From: Rhodoblastus sp963713695
GTDB taxonomy: Bacteria > Pseudomonadota > Alphaproteobacteria > Rhizobiales > Beijerinckiaceae
Length of the DNA: 64,000 bases
NCBI GenBank assembly: GCA_963713695.1
Contig: CAVQMU010000002.1
Location: 186,001 to 250,000, forward strand
Direction: 5' to 3'
How positions within the stretch are numbered: the first letter of the stretch is position 1; each line of letters starts with the position of its first letter. A model generated the notes under the pieces. It saw only the letters and a program-made list of their open reading frames with translations, searched no databases and was not told where the DNA came from. The position numbers and the translations under genes are program-made. Below are positions 16,732 to 24,999 of the stretch, piece after piece.

Positions 16732-17474
16732 AGCTGCATCGCGTTCTTTTCCTGCTCGTCTTCTCGGTCGCCGGCCTGACGGCTGCGGGCGCGCAGGCCG
16801 AGACCAGCGATCTCGCCACGGCGCTCAACGCCGTCGGCGGCCAGGCGACAGGACGCATCGTCCAGCTCGTCGCACTTTTGACCGTGCTTTCGCTCGCGCC
16901 GGGACTTCTCATGATGGTGACGAGTTTTACGCGATTTGTTATCGCGCTGTCCTTTTTGCGCTCGGGTCTTGGATTGCAGAGCACGCCCGCCAATCTCGTG
17001 CTGATCAGCCTGTCGCTGTTCATGACCTTCTTCGTCATGGCGCCGACCTTCGACCGGTCCTGGAAAGACGGGATCAAGCCGATGATGGACAACCAGATCA
17101 GCGAAGAGCAGGCTTTTCCGAAGATCGTCGAGCCCTTCAGGCAGTTCATGCTGGCGCAAACGCGCGAAAAGGACATCAAGCTCTTCGAGGATCTCGCGCA
17201 CGGCTCCTTCGAGATCAAGGACCGGGCCAGCGTCGACCTGCGCGTGCTCATTCCCTCATTCATGATTTCGGAGCTGCGGCGCGGTTTCGAAATGGGATTT
17301 CTGATCGCGCTGCCCTTCCTCATCATCGACATGATCGTGGCGACGCTTACCATGTCGATGGGCATGATGATGCTGCCGCCCTCGCTGATTTCACTGCCGA
17401 TGAAGCTTCTGTTCTTCGTGCTGATCGACGGCTGGAACATGCTGATAGGCAGCCTGGTGCGCTCGGTGAACTGA
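16728..17474 (+). CDS. fliP: Flagellar type III export gate protein FliP
   Basis: Core subunit of the membrane export gate with FliQ and FliR. The 248-residue product has a cleavable-looking N-terminal signal segment (LLVFSVAGLTAAGAQA), then membrane segments including SLAPGLLMMVTSFTRFVIAL, VLISLSLFMTFFVMAPTF and the conserved GFLIALPFLIIDMIVATLTM and MGMMMLPPSLISLPMKLLFF. FliQ and FliR are not encoded in the window. Last gene of the flgB operon; the 222-base gap that follows separates it from flagellin. Confidence 0.95.
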   Translation: MKLHRVLFLLVFSVAGLTAAGAQAETSDLATALNAVGGQATGRIVQLVALLTVLSLAPGLLMMVTSFTRFVIALSFLRSGLGLQSTPANLVLISLSLFMTFFVMAPTFDRSWKDGIKPMMDNQISEEQAFPKIVEPFRQFMLAQTREKDIKLFEDLAHGSFEIKDRASVDLRVLIPSFMISELRRGFEMGFLIALPFLIIDMIVATLTMSMGMMMLPPSLISLPMKLLFFVLIDGWNMLIGSLVRSVN

Positions 17475-17696
17475 TCCTTCGAAATTAAGGATCTGGCAGC
17501 CATGTTCGCCGGCCTCGCGCCAAGATTGCAATTTGCAACCCGCATTAACGTTTCCGCAAGACTTCCCGCTTAAGTTGCAGCCTATGCACGATGGGTTGAG
17601 CGCCAAACGCTCGAAGGCATGAAGCCGCTCCCGTCGTTCCGGCAAGCCCGGGATGTTCCGAAAGAATAATCCCCACAGACCCCAGGAACGCATCCC
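17475..17696 (+). promoter_or_regulatory. Upstream region of flagellin gene
   Basis: This 222-bp gap before the flagellin ATG should contain its promoter and leader. AT-rich patches occur around 17523-17550 (aatttgcaacccgcattaac). I found no unambiguous sigma-70, sigma-54 or sigma-28 element. GGAACGC just upstream of the ATG is the probable ribosome binding site. Confidence 0.4.
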
Positions 17697-18668
17697 ATGT
17701 CCTATCTGCTCACCAACGCCTCCGCCCTCACCGCCCTGCAGAATCTGACGATGACGCAGAACTCCCTGTCGACGACCCAGAGTGAGCTCTCGACCGGCCT
17801 GTCCATCCAGAATGCCTCGGACAATTCGTCCTATTGGTCGATCGCCCAGACCATGTCGTCCGATAACGGGGCCCTCGGCGCCGCGAGCAGCGCGCTTGGC
17901 GTCAGCGCCTCGATGCTTTCCACGTTCAACTCGGCCGTCAACCAGACGATTTCGGTCGTCAACAACATCAAAAACGATCTGACCGAGGCGCAGAATCCGA
18001 ACGCCAATCTGACGCAGATCCAGACCGACATCAACGCGCAGCAGACCGCGCTGTTCAACATTGCGGGCGCATCGGAATACAGCGGCCAGAACTGGATGAA
18101 CGGCACGGTGAACGGCGCTACCGCGTCTGCCGCGCAGACGACCACATCCCTTGTCGGCGGTTACACGTTCGACGGCGGCGTGTCGACGATCTCGATTGAC
18201 CTTTCGAAGGTCAATATGTTCACCAGCGGCAGCAGCGTCACTACGGCATCGGGCGGATTGTTGGCGACCACCCAGGCAGCGAGCTCAACCGCTGCGGGGC
18301 TCACCGGCGGCTATTCGGTCCTCGGCGCAACTGGCGCGGCGGCCGGCGGCGGCGCCATCAATGTCACGACCGCTTCCGTTGCGACCAGCGACATCCAGAA
18401 CATGCTCGCGTCGGTCAATACCACGCTCACGTCGTTGGAGACCGCCGCTGCGACGATCGGTTCGGCGCAGAACGAGGTCACGACCATGTCGAACTTCGCC
18501 TCGACCATGCAGACCAACCTGCAGAACGGCGTCGCCGCGCTGGTTGACGCCAACATGAACCAGGTTTCGACCCGTCTCCAGGCCTTGCAGACGCAGCAGC
18601 AACTCGGCGTGCAGTCCCTGTCGATCGCCAACCAGAGCAGCCAGATGATTCTCAAGCTGTTCCAGTAA
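17697..18668 (+). CDS. fliC: Flagellin
   Basis: Filament subunit, exported by the type III apparatus. The 323-residue protein has the conserved N-terminal D0/D1 helices (LTTTQ-like segment SLSTTQSELSTGLSIQNASD) and the C-terminal partner (MNQVSTRLQALQTQQQLGVQ, then a terminal helix ending LKLFQ). The central variable domain is short and rich in Ser, Thr, Ala and Gly (about residues 145-230), offering many possible O-glycosylation sites. It is the only flagellin gene in the window, monocistronic, with a strong terminator; a SPINDLY-type glycosyltransferase follows immediately. Confidence 0.96.
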   Translation: MSYLLTNASALTALQNLTMTQNSLSTTQSELSTGLSIQNASDNSSYWSIAQTMSSDNGALGAASSALGVSASMLSTFNSAVNQTISVVNNIKNDLTEAQNPNANLTQIQTDINAQQTALFNIAGASEYSGQNWMNGTVNGATASAAQTTTSLVGGYTFDGGVSTISIDLSKVNMFTSGSSVTTASGGLLATTQAASSTAAGLTGGYSVLGATGAAAGGGAINVTTASVATSDIQNMLASVNTTLTSLETAAATIGSAQNEVTTMSNFASTMQTNLQNGVAALVDANMNQVSTRLQALQTQQQLGVQSLSIANQSSQMILKLFQ

Positions 18669-18687
18669 TCGGCGCTGATTGATGCGA

Positions 18688-18728
18688 GGAAGGCCGCGCC
18701 TGCGAAGGCGCGGCCTTCCTTGCGTTTT
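18688..18728 (+). terminator. Rho-independent terminator of flagellin
   Basis: aggaaggccgcgcc (18688-18701) pairs with ggcgcggccttcct (from 18708), giving about 14 G+C-rich base pairs with loop tgcgaa, followed by a T-containing tail (tgcgtttt). It lies 20 bases after the flagellin stop and isolates this highly expressed gene from the glycosyltransferase gene downstream. Confidence 0.9.
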
Positions 18729-18825
18729 GGGAACGATCTTTGGATCGCGCTCAGTTTCGCACCAGCTTGCCATGTTTGATTCCATCGTTGGTTCGAATTC
18801 GACGCAAGGCTGGAAGGGGCGGAAA

Positions 18826-21279
18826 ATGGCTGGAAGCGCGGCGGCGGAGACATCAGGTCATTCAATCGCGCTTTCGCCGGAAGAAATCCTGCGCCAGAGT
18901 TTCGATCTTGCGCTCAAGGCGCAAAACTCGGGGCAACTGCAGGATGCGGAGCAACTTTACCGCGCCATATTGGCTGTCAGGCCGGCGCACGCCGACGCCT
19001 TGCATGGCCTTGGCGTGCTGGCGCACCTGGCGGCCCGCGACGACGTCGCTGAACAGCTCATCAGGCAGGCGATCACGCAACGCGCCGAACCAACTTTCCA
19101 CAACAATCTCGGTCTTGTTCTTCTGGCGCTCGACAAGCCGGTCGAAGCCCTCGCGCAGATATGCAAGGCGCTCGAAATGCGCTCCGCATATCCCGAGGCT
19201 TATAACGCCCTTGGCAATGTGCAATTGAAGCAGGGCAGCCGCCAACAAGCGGTTGCGTCCTTCGAGCGGGCTCTGGCTCTGCGGCCGGACTATGTCGACG
19301 TCCATGTCAACCTTGGCAAGGCGCTTTTCGAACAAGGGGACTGGGAGTCCGCCGGTCGTTGCTACGAGAAGGCGCTGGCGCTGGATCCGCGCTGCGCCGA
19401 TGCGCACAATAATTACGGCAATTTCCTGCGTGCGAAGGGACAACCGGAGGAGGCGCTGGCCGCCTTCGAGCGGTGTCTTGAGATTTGTCCGACAAACGTC
19501 GCAGCCTATGTCAACCAGGGCTCAGTCTTCGTAAGCCAGAAAAAGCATGATCAGGCCATTGCGTCCTTTCGCTGCGCGCTCGCCATTCGTCCCGAATTTG
19601 ATGCGGCTCTGGGAGCGCTGGGCTCGGTGTTCAGCGCGCAAGGGAGGCTGTCGGAGGCCCTGGATTGCTTCGAACGGATCGTGCAGAACCAATCGAACAG
19701 CACACACGCGCATAATAACGTCGGCGCGATCCTCATGCGGATGCAGCGGATAGACGAGGCGACGGTCGCGTTCGAGAAGGCGATCGCGCTGGCGAATGGC
19801 GCGGAAGGCGCTCTCCCTTATTTCAATCTTGGCACAATTCTGCTCGAAGCCAAGAAAGCCGACGAGGCGATCGAACTTTTTGAAAAAGTTCTTGCGCTTG
19901 AACCCCGTTTGACCGGGGCGCAAAACAATCTCGGATGTGCGCTGATAGCCAAAGGCAGGCCGGCGGACGCCGTGGCGGCATTTGCGAGGGCTTCTGCATC
20001 TTCCCCGACATTTCGCGACGCCGCCAGCAATCGAATCCTGATGATGAATTACGTCAAGTCCGTCAGCAACAAGGAATTGCTGCAAGCCGCGAAGCAATTC
20101 GGCGATAGCCTTGACCCAGTCGAGACCATTGACTTTGTAAGCCGCGACCTGACCCCTGATCGCAAATTGCGGATCGGCTATGTCTCGGGCGATTTCATCA
20201 TCCATCCCGTCGCGATGTTTCTTATGCAAGTTCTTGCCGCGCACGATCGCAGCAAGTTTGAAATCTACGCCTATTCGAACCACACGAAGGAAGACCGGGC
20301 AACCTTTCATCTCCGTCAATTTGCAGACAATTGGCGATCCATCGTGCAACTCGATGACGCGGGAGCGGAGGATTTGATACGCCGCGACGCCATCAACATT
20401 CTCGTCGATCTCTCCGGTCATACGGGGCGTAATCGTTTGCCGCTGTTTGCAAGGAGGCCGGCGCCTGTCCAGGCGTCATGGCTTGGTTACTTCGCCACGA
20501 CGGGCGTGCCGGCGATGGATTACATCATCCTCGACGCGATCTCCGCGCCGCCCGGTTCCGACATTTATTACAGCGAGCAAGTCATCCGGCTCCCCTACGG
20601 ACGATTCTGTTATTTGACGCCGCCATTTCATATCGAGGTCGCGGAACCGCCATGCATTGAACGCGGTTACGTAACTTTCGGATCTTTCAATAATGTGGCG
20701 AAAATTTCGAGTGGCGCGCTGCGGCTTTGGGCGAAAATCCTGCTCGCCGTGCCGAATTCGCGCCTGCTCCTCAAATGGAAAAGCTTCGACGAGGCGAGCA
20801 CTGTTCAGCGTTTCCTCGACGCATTCGCGGACGAGGGCGTTTCAGCAGACCGTATAGAAACGCGCGGAGAGACCCCGTTTGAAAAAATGCTCGCCGAATA
20901 TGGCGATATCGATATCGCGCTGGACCCTTTCCCCTTCGGGGGCGGCACGACGAGCTGCGAAGCCCTGTGGATGGGCGTGCCAATCGTCACGCTGCCCGGC
21001 GAACGGTTGGCTTCGCGTCAGACGCTCGGCTTCCTGCATGGAATGGGATTTGCCCAATTGGCGGCCGAGACGCCGGAAGACTATGCCGCGCTCGCCATAT
21101 CGCTCGCCAATAACCCCAGGGAATTGCGCGAATTACGTCATTCGCTGCGCCCAGCAATGGAAAAATCGCCCTTTTGTGACGGCGCGCGATTTACAGCGAC
21201 CTTGGAGGCGGCCTATCGCCAGATGTGGCGGCGCCATGTCCTGGGCGACAAGCCGGAAGCCTTCGAGATCGACCAGTAG
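18826..21279 (+). CDS. TPR-SPINDLY family O-GlcNAc-transferase-like glycosyltransferase
   Basis: Predicted cytoplasmic protein glycosyltransferase of family GT41 (817 residues). The N-terminal 430 or so residues are tandem tetratricopeptide repeats (for example YNALGNVQLKQGSRQQAVAS and NNYGNFLRAKGQPEEALAAF); the C-terminal part from about 445 shows the catalytic features of bacterial SPINDLY/OGT proteins: RKLRIGYVSGDFIIHPVAMF, VTFGSFNNVAKISSGAL and DPFPFGGGTTSCEALWMGVP. ATG 18826 is chosen because GGAAGGGGCGG precedes it; upstream in-frame starts at 18772 and 18682 are possible, the latter inside the flagellin terminator. Its position right after flagellin suggests flagellin as substrate; this is inference. 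Confidence 0.92.
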   Translation: MAGSAAAETSGHSIALSPEEILRQSFDLALKAQNSGQLQDAEQLYRAILAVRPAHADALHGLGVLAHLAARDDVAEQLIRQAITQRAEPTFHNNLGLVLLALDKPVEALAQICKALEMRSAYPEAYNALGNVQLKQGSRQQAVASFERALALRPDYVDVHVNLGKALFEQGDWESAGRCYEKALALDPRCADAHNNYGNFLRAKGQPEEALAAFERCLEICPTNVAAYVNQGSVFVSQKKHDQAIASFRCALAIRPEFDAALGALGSVFSAQGRLSEALDCFERIVQNQSNSTHAHNNVGAILMRMQRIDEATVAFEKAIALANGAEGALPYFNLGTILLEAKKADEAIELFEKVLALEPRLTGAQNNLGCALIAKGRPADAVAAFARASASSPTFRDAASNRILMMNYVKSVSNKELLQAAKQFGDSLDPVETIDFVSRDLTPDRKLRIGYVSGDFIIHPVAMFLMQVLAAHDRSKFEIYAYSNHTKEDRATFHLRQFADNWRSIVQLDDAGAEDLIRRDAINILVDLSGHTGRNRLPLFARRPAPVQASWLGYFATTGVPAMDYIILDAISAPPGSDIYYSEQVIRLPYGRFCYLTPPFHIEVAEPPCIERGYVTFGSFNNVAKISSGALRLWAKILLAVPNSRLLLKWKSFDEASTVQRFLDAFADEGVSADRIETRGETPFEKMLAEYGDIDIALDPFPFGGGTTSCEALWMGVPIVTLPGERLASRQTLGFLHGMGFAQLAAETPEDYAALAISLANNPRELRELRHSLRPAMEKSPFCDGARFTATLEAAYRQMWRRHVLGDKPEAFEIDQ

Positions 21280-21336
21280 TTGGCGGCGCGCCACGCTCGG
21301 CGCTTGGAACCGACAAGCTCAAGACGGAGCCCAGTT

Positions 21337-22281
21337 TCAATCAAGCGCCTCCGCGAGTTCGAATTCGACCATTTCGCGGATCAATTCCTTCCACGACGTC
21401 TGGGCGGACCAATGCAGGCATCGTCGCGCCTTCGAAGCGTCGCCGCGCAATTCGACAGTCTCCTTTCTGCGTTCGGGCATGGGGGCGAAAACGACGTGTT
21501 GCCTGAAATCGAGGCCCGCGACTGCGAATGCGGCTTCGCATAACTCGGCCACGCTATGCGTAACGCCCGTAGCCACGACGAAATCTTCGGCCACATCATG
21601 GCGCAGCATCAAATGAAGCGCTCGCACATGGTCGCGCGCGTGCCCCCAGTCGCGTCGATGCTCAGCGGGTCCAAATTGCAATATTTCGGTGGAGCCGCGA
21701 ACAATGCGCGCCACGCCTTGCGCGACCTTGCGCGTCACAAACTGGGGCGACCGCAGCGGGCTCTCGTGATTATAGAGAATAGCGCTGCACGCGAACAGAT
21801 CGCGCTGTTCGCGGTAGGACCGCACCATATGCATGGCGTAGATCTTCGCCGCGCCGTAGGCATTGCATGGAGCGAATGGCGTCGTTTCATTTTGCGGCGT
21901 GAAAGTGCTCGCGGCGAAGATCTCGCTGCTTGAAGCCTGGCAAAACCGAGTCCGCGGGGAGACCTGGCTCAGCGCCTCCAGCATTCGCGCGACAGCCAGG
22001 CCATTAATATCGCCAGAGCGGATGGCGTCGTCGAAAAGCTGGGCGCTGGATGCCCGGGCGGCGAGATTGTAGACTTCATCTGGCTGCAACTCCGCGAATA
22101 GTGACCGGATGTCGTCAAAACTCGTCAGGTCGAGGTTGCGAAGGTGGCCGGCATAGGTCGGAGGGCATGAGCCGAATGGACGATGCGTGGCGCCGAAGAC
22201 TTCATACCCCTCACGCTGCAGCAGATCGGTCAGGTAAAAGCCGTCTTGCCCCAATGCGCCAATGATCAGCGCTCGCTTCAT
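21337..22281 (-). CDS. GDP-mannose dehydratase-like SDR (possible GDP-sugar dehydratase or reductase)
   Basis: Extended short-chain dehydrogenase acting on nucleotide sugars. The 314-residue protein has the NAD(P)-binding motif GALGQDG (8-14), YNLAARASS, the SSSE site around 117-120 and the catalytic pair Tyr142/Lys146 in AYGAAKIYA. The NHESP and FVTRK motifs link it most closely to GDP-mannose 4,6-dehydratase, but it is about 50 residues shorter than its neighbour gmd and diverged. A role as GDP-4-keto-6-deoxymannose reductase is likely from gene pairing, but a second dehydratase or epimerase cannot be excluded. Downstream of gmd with a 28-base gap, so same operon. Confidence 0.85.
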   Translation of the reverse strand: MKRALIIGALGQDGFYLTDLLQREGYEVFGATHRPFGSCPPTYAGHLRNLDLTSFDDIRSLFAELQPDEVYNLAARASSAQLFDDAIRSGDINGLAVARMLEALSQVSPRTRFCQASSSEIFAASTFTPQNETTPFAPCNAYGAAKIYAMHMVRSYREQRDLFACSAILYNHESPLRSPQFVTRKVAQGVARIVRGSTEILQFGPAEHRRDWGHARDHVRALHLMLRHDVAEDFVVATGVTHSVAELCEAAFAVAGLDFRQHVVFAPMPERRKETVELRGDASKARRCLHWSAQTSWKELIREMVEFELAEALD

Positions 22282-22309
22282 CCTTTGATCCCGGGGTTAG
22301 GCGCGGGGG

Positions 22310-23401
22310 TCACTGGTAGTGGTTCGCGTATTTGAACCCGTTCTTTTCCGCAAGTTGATCTCGCCTGGCCTCATTCAAATCAGTCTGGACCATTTCGCAG
22401 ACCAGATCGTTGAAAGTCGTTTCGGGACGCCAGCCGAGTTGCTGGCGCGCCTTCGAAGCGTCGCCGAGCAAAGTGTCCACTTCGGTTGGACGGAAATAGC
22501 GGGGATCGACTTCGACGACACAGGCGCCCGTATCGACCAGATAGGCCTTCTCGTCCAATCCCTTTCCCTTCCAGCGCAACGCCATGCCAAGTTCGTCCGC
22601 GGCAAGATTGATGAACTCCTTCACCGAATGCTGTTCGCCTGACGCTATGACATAGTCTTCCGGCGAGTTTTGTTGCAGCATAAGCCACATGGCGGCGACG
22701 TAGTCGCGCGCATGACCCCAGTCACGTAGCGCGTGGACATTGCCAAGGAAAAGTTTGTCCTGCATTCCAAGTTTGATGCGAGCCAGGGCGCGCGTGATTT
22801 TTCGCGTCACGAATATTTCGCCGCGCACCGGCGACTCATGATTGAACAGGATTCCGTTGCAGGCAAAAAGACTGTAGGCCTCACGGTAATTCACCGTCAT
22901 CCAGTAAGCGTAGAGCTTGGCCGCCGCATAAGGGGAGCGCGGATAGAATGGCGTTCTCTCGTTTTGTAGCGGCTCTTGCACCAGCCCGTAAAGTTCGGAA
23001 GTAGAAGCCTGGTAAAAGCGCGTCTTGCGGTCCAATTTGGCGATGCGTATGGCTTCGAGCAGGCGCAATGTGCCCAGAGCGTCTGCGTTAGCGGTATATT
23101 CGGGTTGCTCGAACGACACGGCCACATGACTTTGCGCCGCGAGGTTGTAAATTTCGTCGGGCTGCGTCTGCTCGACGATTCGAATGAGGCTCGATGAATC
23201 CGTCAGATCGCCATAGTGCAGCGTCAGATCGTGCCCCTTTGTATGCACGTCATGCAACAGATGGTCGATGCGATCGGTGTTGAAGGACGACGCGCGGCGA
23301 CGGACGCCGTGCACCGAGTAACCCTTGGCGAGGAGGAACTCGACGAGGTAGGCTCCGTCCTGCCCCGTTATGCCCGTTATCAGCGCTGTCTTTTGAGTCA
23401 T
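22310..23401 (-). CDS. gmd: GDP-mannose 4,6-dehydratase
   Basis: Converts GDP-D-mannose to GDP-4-keto-6-deoxy-D-mannose, the precursor of GDP-rhamnose, GDP-fucose and related deoxyhexoses. The 363 residues are nearly textbook length. Motifs: GITGQDGAYL (10-19), the insert RRRASSFNTDRIDHL that binds a neighbouring subunit nucleotide, YNLAAQSHV, active-site STSE (133-136), Tyr158/Lys162 in PYAAAKLYA, and LFNHESPVRGEIFVTRKI. It is upstream of the shorter paralogue and downstream of methyltransferase and glycosyltransferase genes, consistent with making a modified 6-deoxyhexose. Confidence 0.96.
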   Translation of the reverse strand: MTQKTALITGITGQDGAYLVEFLLAKGYSVHGVRRRASSFNTDRIDHLLHDVHTKGHDLTLHYGDLTDSSSLIRIVEQTQPDEIYNLAAQSHVAVSFEQPEYTANADALGTLRLLEAIRIAKLDRKTRFYQASTSELYGLVQEPLQNERTPFYPRSPYAAAKLYAYWMTVNYREAYSLFACNGILFNHESPVRGEIFVTRKITRALARIKLGMQDKLFLGNVHALRDWGHARDYVAAMWLMLQQNSPEDYVIASGEQHSVKEFINLAADELGMALRWKGKGLDEKAYLVDTGACVVEVDPRYFRPTEVDTLLGDASKARQQLGWRPETTFNDLVCEMVQTDLNEARRDQLAEKNGFKYANHYQ

Positions 23402-23413
23402 GGCCTGTGCTGC

Positions 23414-24202
23414 TTACTGAGTTGCCGAAACCATCGCCCCATCGGAGATGACCAGGTTGAAACCGAAATTGGCCGCGCTCGCGCCGGCTTCCATGCGCTT
23501 GAAAATGAGGTAGCCATTCAGCCGCTCGAGCAGGAAGCCGACCGTTCGGCGCTGATATCCAGGCCGCTCGACGAAATAGCGCGAGTTCAGGAACTCTGCG
23601 GCCCGTCGGAGAACGCCGAAGATGCTTGCGTAAGTTTCCTTCGTGAACACGCCTATGTTGCAGGAAGGGATTTGACGACCGTCGCTGAGGAAGCGCGAGG
23701 CCTCCATTGCATCGAAGATCCCCTCTTCCACCAGGAAATTGGTGAAGTTCAGCAAATCCGCAAGAACATGGTTTGCCGCGTATTGGCCGATCAGGCCCCC
23801 CGCAAACCGGAAGGGCGTGTTGAACAATTCCTGGTTCGAGAAACGATCGAAAGCTGCGCCAAAGGCGCTCAGCTCGCTTTCTCTTATGGTCGTCGCCCAG
23901 GGAAGATTGGCTGAACTCTGTCCAACGGTCGGCGCATCGCGAGAGACGAGACGACGATAGTGAAAGATCCTGATGTAAGCGCAATCCGGCGCGATTTCGC
24001 TCAGATGCTCCAATATCCAGAAAAGCTGCACGTATTCCGACAAGGCGCTGCCTCTCGGCCCGAAAAGGCCGTCATCGACGATCGCCAGGCGCTTGGCGCC
24101 GGCTATCAATCGCGGCGCCACAATGAGATCGATCTGGCCTTGGTGATCGGCAGGAAACGGAAGATGACCAAGGCATATGTTCAGCGTGTTGGGGGGCATC
24201 AT
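23414..24202 (-). CDS. DUF4422-like putative glycosyltransferase
   Basis: The 262-residue protein has no signal peptide. YIRIFHYRRLVSRDAP resembles the short HYRR core of DUF4422 proteins, which are usually annotated as putative glycosyltransferases, and the C-terminal RRTVGFLLERLNGYLIFKRM matches their usual RxxGFxxERLxxxW element. The assignment is by eye and moderate. It lies between gmd (12-base gap) and an FkbM methyltransferase gene on the same strand. A role in transferring or assembling the deoxysugar is an inference from context. Confidence 0.65.
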   Translation of the reverse strand: MMPPNTLNICLGHLPFPADHQGQIDLIVAPRLIAGAKRLAIVDDGLFGPRGSALSEYVQLFWILEHLSEIAPDCAYIRIFHYRRLVSRDAPTVGQSSANLPWATTIRESELSAFGAAFDRFSNQELFNTPFRFAGGLIGQYAANHVLADLLNFTNFLVEEGIFDAMEASRFLSDGRQIPSCNIGVFTKETYASIFGVLRRAAEFLNSRYFVERPGYQRRTVGFLLERLNGYLIFKRMEAGASAANFGFNLVISDGAMVSATQ

Positions 24203-24248
24203 TGTTTGCGGTCGATTCTTTCTGGAAAACAGCAGGCGATCCGAAGGA

Positions 24249-24965
24249 TCAGGCGGCGAAAAGCATGTCCTGAGGCCAATTGCTTTGCTCGCTGACTGCC
24301 TGCAATTGAGCGATCACATCGGGGCGCACGACTTGGGGATCTACCCACCAGTCTTCGAATGGAATTGGATTCGGCGAAACCGGCGGGAACAGAACCCCGA
24401 CATCCTTCGCGACCGGCACGTAGCCTTTCGCCGAAAGTATCGCTCGGCTTTCGTCGCGCGCGCGCGTGTCTCCCGCATAGACATCGGTCTCAAACGTTAT
24501 GACCGAAAATCTCCATTGGTCTAACGGCAATCGCTTCAGCACACCGAGTGTGTTGATGGATGGATCGATATCCAACTGCAGATAATCGATGCGACGCTCG
24601 TCGCCGAACCATTGCTCCATTGCCTGCGCGTAGTCGATTGTCAGGGCGTCGGCGATTATAAGGGCGCTGTCGGGTCGATGTGTCTTCCAGTATGGAAAAT
24701 GAGCCGCGTCGAGCTCCAGCGTTACGCCGTTCCAGCCGAATTGGCGATGCAGCAAGCAGGTGTTGTTGTTGTCGACTGGCACATGTCCGCCCACTTCGAG
24801 ATAGCGGCCGTCGCGCAAGCCATCCAGCGCCAGCAAAATGAAGATATCCTGCCAGGCCTGGGAGTGGTTTCGAGCCAGATTATCGGAGCCGGCAAACGGG
24901 ATTCGGATATGCGGAGCCATCTCCGCGCTCCACTGCCAGTTGCGTCTGAATTTCGAAGGCTGCAT
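24249..24965 (-). CDS. FkbM-family methyltransferase
   Basis: Class I SAM-dependent O-methyltransferase of the FkbM type, commonly found in glycan clusters. In the 238-residue form, the core motif YLEVGGHVPVDNNNTCLLHR corresponds to the family SAM-binding loop, followed by GWNGVTLELDA, RIDYLQLDID and the strand ISVITFETDVY-like sequence. I chose the ATG at 24965; a GTG at 25043 would overlap the upstream gene by 44 bases and add a Ser/Lys-rich tail. Gap to the DUF4422-like gene is 46 bases. It likely methylates the sugar built by the neighbouring enzymes. Confidence 0.85.
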   Translation of the reverse strand: MQPSKFRRNWQWSAEMAPHIRIPFAGSDNLARNHSQAWQDIFILLALDGLRDGRYLEVGGHVPVDNNNTCLLHRQFGWNGVTLELDAAHFPYWKTHRPDSALIIADALTIDYAQAMEQWFGDERRIDYLQLDIDPSINTLGVLKRLPLDQWRFSVITFETDVYAGDTRARDESRAILSAKGYVPVAKDVGVLFPPVSPNPIPFEDWWVDPQVVRPDVIAQLQAVSEQSNWPQDMLFAA

Positions 24966-24999
24966 GGCGTCGTTTCTCTGGCAAAATGGAGTTGGCGCT

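Noticed and set aside
17475..17696. Sigma-54 promoter before flagellin
   Set aside because: A TGGCAG-like sequence occurs near 17492, but the -12 element and spacing do not match TGGCAC-N5-TTGC.
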